NCBI RefSeq assembly: GCF_004683905.1 | Contig: NZ_CP038438.1 | Coordinates: 4,712,001 to 4,776,000 of the forward strand | Reading direction: 5' to 3' | Origin: Pseudomonas fluorescens | GTDB lineage: Bacteria > Pseudomonadota > Gammaproteobacteria > Pseudomonadales > Pseudomonadaceae | DNA: 64,000 bases | Part shown: one piece after another, positions 44,173-53,478 of the stretch | How positions within the stretch are numbered: position 1 is the stretch's first letter | How the letters are laid out: each line of letters begins with the position of its first letter | Translations under genes and position numbers: made by a program | Notes under the pieces: model-generated | What the model was told of the DNA's origin: nothing | Seen by the model: the letters and a program-made list of their open reading frames with translations, nothing else | The model's database searches: none

Positions 44173-45054
44173 ATGAAACGACTGCCTCCCCTGCCCGCCC
44201 TGCACACGTTTCTGATTACTGCGCAGTGCTGCAACTTCACCCGGGCGGCCGAGCAGTTGCACATCACTCAGGGCGCGGTGAGCCGGCAGATTGCCGGGCT
44301 GGAAGCTCATCTGGGGTATGAGTTGTTCATCCGTCTGGCCCGAGGCCTGGAGCTGACCGCCGAAGGACGCGAATGGCTGCCACGGGTGGAAAAGATCTTC
44401 GGCCTGATCAGCGAGGCCACCGAGCAGATCGGTCGCAAGCGGCAAACCCTGCAACTCAAGGCGCCCAGCTGCGTGATGCGCTGGCTGGTGCCGCGCCTGC
44501 TGCAATGGCAAAAGGAACGCCCGGACGTGCCGGTCAAACTGACCACCACGCTGGCCCATGGCGTCGACTTCCAGCGCGAGCAATTCGATGCGGCGGTGAT
44601 CTACGGCACGCCGCCGGACAACTCCTCGACCGCGCTGCATCTGTTCGATGAGCAACTGACACCGGTCTGCTCGCCAGCATTATTGAAAGGCCCACCGGCG
44701 CTGAGCGAACCGGCCGATCTGCAACAGCATCTGCTGCTGCATCCGACCCGCGACACCCAGGACTGGACGGTGTGGCTGACCGCCGCCGAATTGCAGTTGA
44801 GCAACGTCAACATGGGGCAACATTTCGAGACGCTGGATCAGGCGATGTCGATGGCGTCGCATGGGACGGGTGTGGCGATTGGCGACTGGTCGCTGATCGG
44901 CGATGACCTGCGCGCCGGACGGCTGGTGATGCCGTTTGATCTGAAGGTGAAGACGGGGCTGGGCTACTACGTGGTGATGCCACAAGGCGGCGAGGCGTCG
45001 CCGCAATTGGAGGAATTGATGATCTGGCTGGTGGAACAGGCGCATACCCGCTGA
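44173..45054 (+). CDS. LysR family regulator divergent from the decarboxylase cluster (GcvA-like)
   Basis: The 293-residue regulator has an N-terminal winged helix (LHTFLITAQCCNFTRAAEQLHITQGAVSRQIAGLEAHLGYELFIRLARGLELTAEG) and a type 2 periplasmic-binding effector domain (TLAHGVDFQREQFDAAVIYGTPP). It is GcvA/AmpR-like. It reads away from the decarboxylase / aldehyde dehydrogenase / ABC cluster and shares a 229-bp divergent region with it, the usual layout for control of such a cluster. Confidence 0.85.
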   Translation: MKRLPPLPALHTFLITAQCCNFTRAAEQLHITQGAVSRQIAGLEAHLGYELFIRLARGLELTAEGREWLPRVEKIFGLISEATEQIGRKRQTLQLKAPSCVMRWLVPRLLQWQKERPDVPVKLTTTLAHGVDFQREQFDAAVIYGTPPDNSSTALHLFDEQLTPVCSPALLKGPPALSEPADLQQHLLLHPTRDTQDWTVWLTAAELQLSNVNMGQHFETLDQAMSMASHGTGVAIGDWSLIGDDLRAGRLVMPFDLKVKTGLGYYVVMPQGGEASPQLEELMIWLVEQAHTR

Positions 45055-45070
45055 AGTACACAGATCCCTC

Positions 45071-45160
45071 CTGTGGGAGCGGGCTTGCTCGCGAATGCAG
45101 TGTGTCAATCACTTCAAATGTCGCTGACACACCGCCTTCGCGAGCAAGCCCGCTCCCACA
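45071..45160. repeat. REPIN (GGGAGCGGGCTTGCTCGCG type)
   Basis: CTGTGGGAGCGGGCTTGCTC and its facing copy ending CGCTCCCACA at 45160, between converging genes. Confidence 0.85.
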
Positions 45161-45178
45161 TTTGGTCTGCGTCGTTGC

Positions 45179-45793
45179 TTAATACCCGACCGTAAACCGC
45201 TGACGCGAATGCTTCGGCGTTTCCACTTCGTCAATCAGCGCAATCGCGTAATCGGCGAAGGTGATCCAGCTGCGACCTTCAGCACTGAACAGCAAATGGT
45301 CCTTGCCAACGCGGAAGGTACCGGTGCGCTCACCTTCGACGAACTCTGCCGATGGCGAGAGGAAAGTCCAGTCCAGATCCTTCTCCTGACGCAAGGCATC
45401 AAGAAACGCCGCGCCAGCGCTGGCCTCGGTTTTGTACTCAGCGGGGAAACCGGCGCTGTCGATCACTCGGGTGTCGTCCGGCAGCAACAGCGAACCGGCA
45501 CCGCCAACCACCAGCAGACGCTTCACACCCGCCTGCTTCACCGGGCCGACCAGAGCACTGGCCGGTACCGTGGCGAAGTGCGCGGCGCTGATCACCACGT
45601 CGTGACCGGCGACTGCGGCTTGCAGCGCCGCCGAATCCAGCACATCGACATTCTTGCTGACCACACCGGCACGCGAGCCGATCTTCGAGGTGTCGCGGGC
45701 GATGGCAGTGACGCTATGCCCGCGACGCAGGGCTTCTTCCAGCAGTTGGCTACCGGCACGGCCGGTGGCACCAATGATTGCGATCTTGCTCAT
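45179..45793 (-). CDS. NAD(P)H-binding (NmrA/YwnB-like) protein
   Basis: The 204-residue Rossmann protein starts MSKIAIIGATGRAGSQLLEEALRRGHSVTAIARD (GxxGxxG) and contains DVVISAAHF, GVKRLLVVGGAGSLLLPDDTRVID and LDWTFLSPSAEFVEGERTGTF. It is an atypical short-chain dehydrogenase that lacks a clear YxxxK and may act as a redox sensor or NAD(P)H-dependent reductase. ATG 45793 is the start of the fold; the longer frame runs into a REPIN. Confidence 0.8.
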   Translation of the reverse strand: MSKIAIIGATGRAGSQLLEEALRRGHSVTAIARDTSKIGSRAGVVSKNVDVLDSAALQAAVAGHDVVISAAHFATVPASALVGPVKQAGVKRLLVVGGAGSLLLPDDTRVIDSAGFPAEYKTEASAGAAFLDALRQEKDLDWTFLSPSAEFVEGERTGTFRVGKDHLLFSAEGRSWITFADYAIALIDEVETPKHSRQRFTVGY

Positions 45794-45858
45794 GACATTC
45801 TCCAGTTGGCTTGAGAGTTTCAACGACGGCATAAATCTAATCTTGAAGCGGTATTCCC

Positions 45859-45978
45859 TGTGGCGAGGGAGCTTGCTCCCGCTGGAGGGCGAAACACTCC
45901 CCGCCTGTTTCAGATACAACGTATTGGCAGGTTTTGCGCCTGCTGCGCAGGCGGGCGGGAGCAAGCTCCCTCGCCACA
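45859..45978. repeat. REPIN (GGCGAGGGAGCTTGCTCCCGC type)
   Basis: TGTGGCGAGGGAGCTTGCTC faces GGGAGCAAGCTCCCTCGCCA (ending 45978). The spacer contains a further inverted GCCTGCTGCGCAGGC. Confidence 0.85.
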
Positions 45979-46013
45979 AAAGTCCTCTCGACCTCTGTTT
46001 CAGATCAATCGGG

Positions 46014-46892
46014 TTACCACTTCATCTCGCCCTTGGCGACTTTGGCGCTCAGTTCCAGCGAACTTTCTTCGCCGAGTTTCGGGTAGCGCTTCTGCATGGC
46101 CTTGATCAGTGCGGCGGAATCCTTGGCCTTGGCGGTTTCTTCATCGAAAGCCTTAATGTAGTCGGCGGTGAATTTCACGCTGGCCAAAGAGCGGCTGCTC
46201 TCGCCCAGGTAGTGACCCGGCACCACGGTTTTCGGCTTCAGGGTTTCGATCGAGTGCAGGGTTTGCAGCCAGTCGGCGTGGGATTGCGCGGTCTGGGTAT
46301 CGGCCATCCACACATGAATGTTCTCGGCGACCACGACGCCACCGACCACAGCCTTGAGCGACGGAATCCACACGAAGCTGCGATCCGGTTGTTTGCCTTC
46401 AAGACCGACCACCTGCAACTTCTGCCCTTCGAGCATCAGGCTGTCGCCCTTGAGCACGCCCGGCACGATGGTTTTGGCCGGTACGTCGGCGCCCATTTTC
46501 GGGCCCCAGAAGGCGAGTTTGCCGGCGACGGTTTTGTTGATGTGGTCCACGGTCGGCTGCGAGGCCAGCACTTCGGCGTCGGGGAAGGCCTGGGTCAGGG
46601 TGTCGAGGCCGAAGTAGTAATCCGGGTCACCGTGGCTGATGTAAATGGTGGTCAGGTGCTTGCCGCTGGCGCGGATCTTCTCCACCACCTGCTCGGCCTG
46701 GGCCTTGCCGAATTGTGCATCGACCAGAATCGCGTCTTTCTCGCCGCTGACCAGCACCGAAGTCACCGGGAAGATCGCATTGGTGCCCGGGTTGTAGACA
46801 TCCAGGGTCAGATTGGCGGCAGCGGCGTGGGCCGCGAAACCGAGGGTGGCGGTGGCCAGTAAAACGCGCTTGAGGGTAGTGAAGCCGATCAT
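46014..46892 (-). CDS. Exported metallo-beta-lactamase-fold protein with altered metal motif
   Basis: The 292-residue protein starts with a Sec signal (LKRVLLATATLGFAAHAAAANL). The MBL fold follows: VTSVLVSGEKDAILVDAQFG, TTIYISHGDPDYYFGLDTL, LPSLKAVVGGVVVAENIHVW-type strands and TVVPGHYLG. The usual HxHxDH metal motif is HGDPDY here, keeping the first His and an Asp but not the second or third His. A one-metal or altered site is likely. The divergent LysR gene at 47007 (114 bp away) is its probable regulator. ATG 46892 marks the signal peptide. Confidence 0.8.
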   Translation of the reverse strand: MIGFTTLKRVLLATATLGFAAHAAAANLTLDVYNPGTNAIFPVTSVLVSGEKDAILVDAQFGKAQAEQVVEKIRASGKHLTTIYISHGDPDYYFGLDTLTQAFPDAEVLASQPTVDHINKTVAGKLAFWGPKMGADVPAKTIVPGVLKGDSLMLEGQKLQVVGLEGKQPDRSFVWIPSLKAVVGGVVVAENIHVWMADTQTAQSHADWLQTLHSIETLKPKTVVPGHYLGESSRSLASVKFTADYIKAFDEETAKAKDSAALIKAMQKRYPKLGEESSLELSAKVAKGEMKW

Positions 46893-47006
46893 CTGTTGCT
46901 CCGTGGTCCGAATGCCGTGTTTGGCGATGGGACAGAGCTTAGTTGCCTGACTCGGTACAAAAAATGCGATGCTTGGACATAGTTTGTTTCTGAAAGCGGG
47001 CAAATC

Positions 47007-47912
47007 ATGGATCGTCTTCAAGCAATGCGGGTGTTTGTCACAGTGGTCGATCTGGGCAGCCAGTCGGCGGCAGCCGATCATCTGGACCTGTCACGGCCAG
47101 TGGTGTCGCGCTATCTGGCGGAGCTGGAAGACTGGGTCGGCGCGCGCCTGATGCACCGCACCACGCGCAAGTTGAGCCTGACTGCCGCCGGCAGCGAAAT
47201 CCTGCCGCGCTGTCGGCAGATGCTCGAACTCTCGACCGACATGCAGGCCGCCGTCAGCGAACCCGACGAGGCACCGCGCGGACTGCTGCGCATCAGTGTC
47301 AGTACGTCGTTCGGTCAGGCGCAACTGGCCGATGCCATGGCGGCGTACGTCAAACGTTACCCCGGGGTCAGCATCGACCTGCAGATGCTCGACCGCACGG
47401 TGAATCTGGTGGATGAACGCATCGATCTGGCGATCCGCACCAGCAATGACCTCGATCCGAACCTGATCGCCCGGCGCCTGACCGTGTGCCGCTCGGTGGT
47501 CTGCGCCGCACCGGCTTATTTGCGCGACAACCCGCCACCGCAACGGGTCGAGGACCTGAGCCGACACAACTGCCTCACCCACTCCTACTTCGGCAAGAGC
47601 CTGTGGCATTTCGAGGAGGACGGCGAGCCCGTGTCGGTGCCGGTGCAGGGCAACATCAGCGCCAACGAGGCCAGCACTCTATTGCGCGCAACCCTGGCCG
47701 GTGCGGGCGTGGCGATGCTGCCGACCTATCAGGCCGGGGTGCATGTGCATGCCGGGGAACTGGTGCGCCTGCTGCCGGGTGCCGAGCCACGGCAGATGAA
47801 CATCTACGCGGTGTATGCGTCACGCAAGCATATGCCGGCGGCGTTGCGCAGCATGCTGGATTTTCTCGTCGAACGATTCCCGGAAAATCCCGAATGGGAT
47901 ATGGGCCTGTAA
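47007..47912 (+). CDS. LysR family regulator, divergent from the MBL-fold gene
   Basis: The 301-residue protein has an N-terminal LysR winged helix (MDRLQAMRVFVTVVDLGSQSAAADHLDLSRPVVSRYLAELEDWVGARLMHRTTRKLSLTAAG) and an effector domain with DLAIRTSNDLDPNLIARRL and NEASTLLRATLAGAGVAMLPTYQ. This is the CrgA-type group. It probably controls the divergently transcribed exported hydrolase. Confidence 0.85.
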   Translation: MDRLQAMRVFVTVVDLGSQSAAADHLDLSRPVVSRYLAELEDWVGARLMHRTTRKLSLTAAGSEILPRCRQMLELSTDMQAAVSEPDEAPRGLLRISVSTSFGQAQLADAMAAYVKRYPGVSIDLQMLDRTVNLVDERIDLAIRTSNDLDPNLIARRLTVCRSVVCAAPAYLRDNPPPQRVEDLSRHNCLTHSYFGKSLWHFEEDGEPVSVPVQGNISANEASTLLRATLAGAGVAMLPTYQAGVHVHAGELVRLLPGAEPRQMNIYAVYASRKHMPAALRSMLDFLVERFPENPEWDMGL

Positions 47913-47920
47913 ATCCGATG

Positions 47921-48019
47921 CCCCTGTGGGAGCGGGCTTGCTCGCGAAGGCGGTGTATCAGTCTGGATTCTCATCGACTGACACCACGCCTTCGCGAGCA
48001 AGCCCGCTCCCACAGGGGG
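47921..48019. repeat. REPIN (GGGAGCGGGCTTGCTCGCG type)
   Basis: CCCCTGTGGGAGCGGGCTTG faces CAAGCCCGCTCCCACAGGGG. Confidence 0.88.
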
Positions 48020-48112
48020 ATGTCACATAGGCCGAATCCGTGGCTGGCAACTCTATGCCGCTGACCTATGCTGAAAGTAATACCGCAGGGTATGCGTTCA
48101 GAGGTCTACGCC

Positions 48113-48289
48113 ATGAACATCAGAACAAGAAGGTACTTCGCGATTTTCATCACCTGCGCTGCCACGCTGGCGCTGTACGGCACCGCGGCCTGGCGGGTCG
48201 AGCAACTGCGACAACTGCCGCGCGAATACGCCAGCTGCAATTTCGAGCGCTGTATTCCGCACAATGCGACGCTTAATGCGCTGCGCTGA
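48113..48289 (+). CDS. Small single-pass membrane protein
   Basis: The 58-residue protein MNIRTRRYFAIFITCAATLALYGTAAW... has one N-terminal hydrophobic helix after a basic start and a short polar tail with two cysteines (SCNFERC). GAGG lies 8 bp before ATG 48113. It is flanked by REPINs on both sides and has no obvious partner. The function is unknown. Confidence 0.55.
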   Translation: MNIRTRRYFAIFITCAATLALYGTAAWRVEQLRQLPREYASCNFERCIPHNATLNALR

Positions 48290-48310
48290 ATGATCTGAGC
48301 TGGCATGCAA

Positions 48311-48406
48311 TCCTGTGGGAGGGGGCTTGCTCCCGAATGCGGTGTGCCATTCAGCATTGATGCACACTGATACACCGCTTTCGGGAGCAAGCCCCCTCCC
48401 ACAGGA
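48311..48406. repeat. REPIN (GGGAGGGGGCTTGCTCCCGA type)
   Basis: TCCTGTGGGAGGGGGCTTGC faces AAGCCCCCTCCCACAGGA, a variant arm of the main REP family. Confidence 0.85.
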
Positions 48407-48425
48407 TATCGCCAGGTTTACAGGA

Positions 48426-49310
48426 TCACTGCTCGGCCTTCAGCCGGTCACGAAACGCCTTTGGCGAAATGCCCACCCTGCGCCGGAACAAGCGCGTGAA
48501 GTTGGTCGGATCGGAAAATCCCAACAACTCCGACATCTCGTAAATGGTCATGCTGGTGTAGGTCAGCAAACGTTTGGCTTCCAGCAACTGGCGTTCGTGC
48601 ATGATCTGCAGCGCCGGCTGCCCTGCCAGTTCGCGGCAGGTGCCATTGAGGTGTGACACCGAAATCCCCAGGCGATGGGCGAGGTCTTCGACCTTCACAT
48701 GCTGGCGGTAAGTCTCCTCCACCAATTGAATGAACCCGTTGAGGTATTCGCGCTGGCGTTGCGGCCGCTGGCTGGCGTTATGGCGCACGAGCGCCTGACG
48801 GCTGACCCAGACCATGATCACGCTGACCAGCGAATGCATGAGCATTTCCCGCGCGGGTTGATGGCCGTTGTACTCGGCCTGCAACGCTGAAAACAGACTG
48901 TTCAGGTACTCCGCGTCCTTGCCCGCCGGGTAGTGCTCGGCCTGGGCCAGTGCGTGCACCGAACTGCCCAGTTGCGCCTGCAGGTGATTGATCAGCGGAT
49001 TGGCGAGGGTGACGACGAATCCTTCGACGTCTTCGGAAAAGCGAAAGCCATGCACCGACAACGGTGGCAGGACTTGAATCGCGGGTTGGTTGAGCTGCGT
49101 GCGTTGACCTTCGATTTCAAGCTCTGCCTGACCTTTGAAGACGAAGAGCAACTGGCACAAATCGGCGTGGCGGTGGGGTTTGATTTCCCATTGATGTTCG
49201 CGGCTGCGTTTGGAAATGGTTTCACAGTGCAGCAAGTCAGGGGTCGGCCAGTCCAGGCTTTCACCGTAGAGCTTGAACACCGGAATCGAAGGCAGGTCAG
49301 GCTTGTTCAT
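48426..49310 (-). CDS. pobR: AraC family activator of pobA
   Basis: The 294-residue regulator has an N-terminal cupin sensor (HQWEIKPHRHADLCQLLFVFKGQAELEIEGQRTQLNQPAIQVLPPLSVHGF) and a C-terminal AraC domain (RLGISVSHLNGTCRELAGQPALQIMHERQLLEAKRLL, YEMSELLGFSDPTNFTRLFRRRVGISPKAFR). In pseudomonads an AraC/XylS-type PobR lies divergent from pobA and activates it with 4-hydroxybenzoate. ATG 49310 begins MNKPDLPSIPVFKLYG, the usual start. The 177-bp divergent region should hold its operator. Confidence 0.82.
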   Translation of the reverse strand: MNKPDLPSIPVFKLYGESLDWPTPDLLHCETISKRSREHQWEIKPHRHADLCQLLFVFKGQAELEIEGQRTQLNQPAIQVLPPLSVHGFRFSEDVEGFVVTLANPLINHLQAQLGSSVHALAQAEHYPAGKDAEYLNSLFSALQAEYNGHQPAREMLMHSLVSVIMVWVSRQALVRHNASQRPQRQREYLNGFIQLVEETYRQHVKVEDLAHRLGISVSHLNGTCRELAGQPALQIMHERQLLEAKRLLTYTSMTIYEMSELLGFSDPTNFTRLFRRRVGISPKAFRDRLKAEQ

Positions 49311-49487
49311 CACTTCAATCCAGGCCTCGAGGTTGCGGGCGATAATCGCACCGATTGGCAAAATGTACAGGTATCGGCTCAGTTTTCACCTTCAATTGAC
49401 AGACCCGCAAGGGAAAAATGCAAGCACTCGATCCATAAAAATCATTCACCGGCGCCTGTCGCGTGAAGCTTGCGAGTCATAAAAACA

Positions 49488-50681
49488 ATGAAAACGCTGA
49501 AAACCCAAGTCGCCATCATTGGCGCCGGTCCGTCCGGATTGCTCCTCGGTCAGTTGCTGCACAACGCCGGCATCGACACCCTGATTGTCGAACGCCAGAC
49601 ACCCGATTACGTACTCGGGCGGATTCGCGCCGGTGTGCTTGAACAAGGCATGGTAGAGCTGTTGCGCCAGGCCGGCGTAGGCGCGCGCATGGATGCCGAA
49701 GGGCTGGTGCACGCCGGCTTCGATCTGGCACTGGATGGGCGTCTGGCACACATCGATCTGCAGGCTTTGACCGGCGGCAAAACCGTCATGGTTTACGGTC
49801 AGACCGAAATCACGCGCGACCTGATGGCCGCTCGTCGGGAGGCTGGCGCACTGTCGTTTTATGAAGTGAGCCATGTCGTTCCTCACGGCATGAAAAGCGA
49901 CGAGGCCTTTGTCACCTTCGAAAAGGATGGCGAAACCTGGCGCGTCGATTGCGATTACATCGCCGGTTGTGATGGTTTTCACGGCGTGGCCCGGCAGTCG
50001 ATTCCCGAGGCCTGCCTGAAGATCTTCGAGCGGGTCTATCCGTTCGGCTGGCTGGGGATTCTCGCTGACACCCCGCCAGTGCACGAAGAGCTGGTCTACG
50101 CCCGGCACGAACGCGGCTTCGCCCTGTGCAGCATGCGTTCGGCCACCCGTACCCGTTATTACCTGCAAGTGCCGGCCGAGGAGAACGTTGCCGACTGGTC
50201 CGACGAGCGCTTTTGGGCTGAGCTGAAAACCCGTCTGCCCGCCGCGCTTGCCGAGAAACTGGTGACTGGCCCGTCGATTGAAAAAAGCATCGCGCCGCTG
50301 CGCAGTTTTGTCGTCGAGCCGATGCAGTACGGACGGATGTTTCTCCTCGGCGATGCCGCGCACATTGTACCGCCCACCGGCGCCAAGGGCCTGAACCTGG
50401 CCGCCAGCGATGTCAGTACGCTGTTCAACATTCTGCTGAAGGTTTATCGCGAAGGGCGCACCGATCTGCTGGAGAAATACTCGGAGATCTGCCTGCGCCG
50501 GGTATGGAAAGCCGAACGTTTCTCCTGGTGGATGACCTCGATGCTGCACCGCTTCGACGAGCACGACGATTTCAGCCAGCGCATCAGCGCCTCGGAACTG
50601 GACTACTTCGTCAGTTCAGAAGCCGGTCGAAAAACCATTGCAGAAAATTACGTCGGACTTCCGTACGAGGCTATCGAATAG
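49488..50681 (+). CDS. pobA: 4-hydroxybenzoate 3-monooxygenase
   Basis: The 397-residue flavoprotein is about the length of the well-known P. fluorescens enzyme. It shows the FAD fingerprint VAIIGAGPSGLLLGQLL, LGRIRAGVLEQGMVELL, GCDGFHGVARQSIP (the DG motif), YPFGWLGILADTPP with the substrate-site tyrosine region, and GDAAHIVPPTGAKGLNLAASDV. It hydroxylates 4-hydroxybenzoate to protocatechuate with NADPH and O2, feeding the beta-ketoadipate pathway. ATG 49488 starts the fold; 49470 would add six residues. Confidence 0.95.
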   Translation: MKTLKTQVAIIGAGPSGLLLGQLLHNAGIDTLIVERQTPDYVLGRIRAGVLEQGMVELLRQAGVGARMDAEGLVHAGFDLALDGRLAHIDLQALTGGKTVMVYGQTEITRDLMAARREAGALSFYEVSHVVPHGMKSDEAFVTFEKDGETWRVDCDYIAGCDGFHGVARQSIPEACLKIFERVYPFGWLGILADTPPVHEELVYARHERGFALCSMRSATRTRYYLQVPAEENVADWSDERFWAELKTRLPAALAEKLVTGPSIEKSIAPLRSFVVEPMQYGRMFLLGDAAHIVPPTGAKGLNLAASDVSTLFNILLKVYREGRTDLLEKYSEICLRRVWKAERFSWWMTSMLHRFDEHDDFSQRISASELDYFVSSEAGRKTIAENYVGLPYEAIE

Positions 50682-50760
50682 CCTGCTACCGACTTACACT
50701 GGCGAGCATCCACCCGTGCGCAATGGCCGTGCGGGTCCATCACTGCCCGCAGGCTCGCCC

Positions 50761-52278
50761 GTGACCAATCTCAATCACCCTGAAACGCCCAAACCGGCCA
50801 TTCGCAGCGTGCTGGTCGCGTTAATGATGGCGATTTTTCTCGGCGCGCTGGACCAGACCATCGTCGCCGTCTCGATGCCCGCCATCTCCGCACAGTTCAA
50901 GGACGTCAGCCTGCTGGCCTGGGTGATTTCCGGGTACATGGTGGCAATGACCGTGGCGGTGCCGATCTACGGCAAACTCGGCGATTTGTACGGGCGACGC
51001 AAACTGATGCTGTTCGGCATGGGCCTGTTCACCCTCGCCTCGCTGTTCTGCGGCATGGCGCAAAGCATGGAACAACTGGTGCTGGCGCGGATTCTCCAGG
51101 GCATCGGTGCCGGCGGAATGATTTCGGTCAGTCAGGCAATCATCGGCGACATCGTTCCGCCGCGCGAACGTGGGCGTTATCAGGGCTACTTCAGCAGCAT
51201 GTACGCGGTGGCCAGCGTCGCCGGGCCAGTGCTCGGCGGCTACATGACCGAATACCTGTCGTGGCGCTGGGTGTTCCTGATCAATCTGCCACTGGGACTG
51301 GGCGCCTGGTGGGTTGCCAATCGCAATCTGCGCGGGCTGCCGATTCCGCAGCGCAAACCGATCATCGACTACCTCGGCACGCTGTTGATGATCATCGGTT
51401 TGACCGCCCTGCTGCTGGCCATCACTCAGGTCGGTCAGGGCCATTCGTGGCGCAGCAGCGAAGTGCTTGGCTTGTTCGCCTGTGCGGTAGCGGTGCTGGC
51501 TGTGTTCGTCTGGCATGAACGCCGGGCGCGTGAGCCGCTGCTGCCGATGCACTTGTTCACCAACCGCAACGCGTTGCTGTGCTGGTGCACGATTTTCTTC
51601 ACCAGTTTTCAGGCGATCTCGCTGATCGTGCTGATGCCGCTGCGCTTTCAGAGCGTCACCGGCGCCGGGGCCGATGCGGCGGCGTTGCACTTGCTGCCGC
51701 TGGCGATGGGGCTGCCGATTGGCGCTTACTTCGCCGGACGCCGTACTTCGGTGACCGGTCGCTACAAACCACAGATTCTGACCGGCGCGCTGCTGATGCC
51801 GATCTCGATTCTCGGCATGGCGTTCAGCCCACCCGATGCGACGCTGGTCAGCAGCCTGTTCATGCTGCTCAGCGGGATTGCCGGCGGCATGCAGTTCCCG
51901 ACTTCACTGGTGGGTACGCAGAACTCGGTGGAGCAACGCGACATCGGCGTCGCCACCAGCACCACCAACCTGTTCCGCTCGCTGGGCGGCGCGGTGGGTG
52001 TGGCGTTGATGTCGGCGCTGTTGCTGGCGTTGTTGCAGGATTCGAGTTTTGCCCACCTGGCGAGCAACTCGCTGATCAGCGAGGGGCATTCGGGCAACGT
52101 GTTGCTCGACGGTCTGAACGCCGCGCCGGGCGATGCCCAGAACGCCTTGCGCGCCGAGCTTTCGGTGACGTTCCGGCATTTGCTGTGGGTGAGTACGGCG
52201 GTGTCATTGCTGGGGCTGGCGGCCGCGATTGCGATGCCGAACAACCTGCTGCGCGGGCGCGAGCACGGCGCCAAATAA
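50761..52278 (+). CDS. MFS multidrug exporter, DHA2/EmrB-QacA type
   Basis: The 505-residue protein has 14 predicted helices. It carries the DHA2 marks LGALDQTIVAVSMPAISAQF, GKLGDLYGRRKLMLFG (loop motif A), RILQGIGAGGMISVSQAIIGDIVPPRERGRYQG and GPVLGGYMTEYLSWRWVFLINLPLG (motif C). It uses the proton gradient to export drugs or organic acids. The start is a GTG at 50761; no in-frame ATG fits. It lies 79 bp after pobA, so export of an aromatic compound is possible but not shown. Confidence 0.85.
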   Translation: MTNLNHPETPKPAIRSVLVALMMAIFLGALDQTIVAVSMPAISAQFKDVSLLAWVISGYMVAMTVAVPIYGKLGDLYGRRKLMLFGMGLFTLASLFCGMAQSMEQLVLARILQGIGAGGMISVSQAIIGDIVPPRERGRYQGYFSSMYAVASVAGPVLGGYMTEYLSWRWVFLINLPLGLGAWWVANRNLRGLPIPQRKPIIDYLGTLLMIIGLTALLLAITQVGQGHSWRSSEVLGLFACAVAVLAVFVWHERRAREPLLPMHLFTNRNALLCWCTIFFTSFQAISLIVLMPLRFQSVTGAGADAAALHLLPLAMGLPIGAYFAGRRTSVTGRYKPQILTGALLMPISILGMAFSPPDATLVSSLFMLLSGIAGGMQFPTSLVGTQNSVEQRDIGVATSTTNLFRSLGGAVGVALMSALLLALLQDSSFAHLASNSLISEGHSGNVLLDGLNAAPGDAQNALRAELSVTFRHLLWVSTAVSLLGLAAAIAMPNNLLRGREHGAK

Positions 52279-52297
52279 CAGCAACACCTTGATCCCC

Positions 52298-52386
52298 TGT
52301 AGGAGTGAGCCTGCTCGCGATGAGGGTGTGTCAGTCGACATTATTGTTGAATGACACACCTTCATCGCGAGCAGGCTCACTCCTAC
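52298..52386. repeat. REPIN (GAGTGAGCCTGCTCGCGAT type)
   Basis: TGTAGGAGTGAGCCTGCTCG faces CGCGAGCAGGCTCACTCCTA (ending 52386), between converging genes. Confidence 0.88.
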
Positions 52387-52399
52387 AAAGGCAGTTCAC

Positions 52400-53248
52400 T
52401 CAGGGGCTGTAGTAACCCACCGCCACCAGAAAATGTCCGACCTTCTTCAGGTAGGCATGCTTGTCCTCGACCTTGCCGGTCACCGGGTTTTTCCAGCGGT
52501 ATTCGTATTCGCCGTCATCCTGCTTGGCGATCAGCGCCAGAATCGGCTCGCCCACCGGTTTGCCTTCCGGGTCCTTGATCTTGCTGAAATCGGTGTTGAT
52601 CAACCGCAGGTTGGTGCCGTGGGCAACGTAGCGTTGGGTGTCCAGATCGACCACGAACACATACAGGTCATCCTGCAGATAACCGCCCTTGAGCGAGTTG
52701 ATGGCCGTCAGGGTGCCCTTCTCGTTTTTCCCCAGATCGGTAGCAGCCTTGTCGAGAAGTGCCTTGGCCTGCTCGGCTGAAGCACGCGGCAGGTAATAAC
52801 CGACGGCCAGAATCCGCTGACCGATGCGCTGGTAATACACATGTTTGCGCTCGACCTTGCCGTCGGCCCAGTTCTGCCAGCGGTATTCGGCCTGTTGAAT
52901 GCCGTTGCCTTCCGGCACCAGCAAGGCGTCCTTGAAGGCTTTCTGCAAATCCGGCGCAAGCACTTCGCTGACGTCACGGCCGATCAAGGCTGAGGACGGC
53001 CCGCCGCTGGCGAGCATCACGCCTTTGGTGTCGACCACGAACACGTAGCGATCCTTGTCGACGAACTCGCCCTGACGGCTGAACGCGGCGAAGGCCTTGT
53101 CGCCATTGTCGTGGTAATAGGCCAGCGCCTTTTCCAGCAGCGCAATGGCGGCCTTGCTGTCGTCCTTCTGCGCGGTGGCGGCGTTGACCTGCCCTGCCCC
53201 CACAAAAAGCATCACCCCGAGCCACGCCACTTTATGCAAAAACCCCAT
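52400..53248 (-). CDS. Periplasmic double-cache domain protein
   Basis: The 282-residue protein has a Sec signal (MGFLHKVAWLGVMLFVGAGQVNAA) and two tandem single-cache domains. Both have matching ends: DRYVFVVDTKGVMLASG...GRDVSE...KVERKHVYYQRIGQRILAVGYYLP and DLYVFVVDLDTQRYVAHG...KVEDKHAYLKKVGHFLVAVGYYSP. Cache domains bind small ligands. Here no membrane helix or output domain follows, so it is a free periplasmic sensor or ligand-binding protein. Confidence 0.82.
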   Translation of the reverse strand: MGFLHKVAWLGVMLFVGAGQVNAATAQKDDSKAAIALLEKALAYYHDNGDKAFAAFSRQGEFVDKDRYVFVVDTKGVMLASGGPSSALIGRDVSEVLAPDLQKAFKDALLVPEGNGIQQAEYRWQNWADGKVERKHVYYQRIGQRILAVGYYLPRASAEQAKALLDKAATDLGKNEKGTLTAINSLKGGYLQDDLYVFVVDLDTQRYVAHGTNLRLINTDFSKIKDPEGKPVGEPILALIAKQDDGEYEYRWKNPVTGKVEDKHAYLKKVGHFLVAVGYYSP

Positions 53249-53317
53249 AACGCATCCCTCGTTCTTGTTGGTGTTTCAAGAGCGTAGACGGCTTGGGGTC
53301 GGACGGAGCGCCGAATC

Positions 53318-53450
53318 CTGTAGCGAGGGGATTTATCCCCGATGGGCTGCGCAGCAGCCCTGATGGAGAGAACACATATTTTCTGACACACCGAGCTGAT
53401 GGTTTGGGAGCTGCTGCGCAGCCCCATCGGGGATGAATCCCCTCACCACA
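53318..53450. repeat. REPIN (GCGAGGGGATTTATCCCCGA type)
   Basis: CTGTAGCGAGGGGATTTATC faces GGATGAATCCCCTCACCACA. Inner GGGCTGCGCAGCAGCCC and GGGAGCTGCTGCGCAGCCCC are also inverted. Confidence 0.82.
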
Positions 53451-53478
53451 AAGATCCCTGGCTACAGTTCATCAGGCC

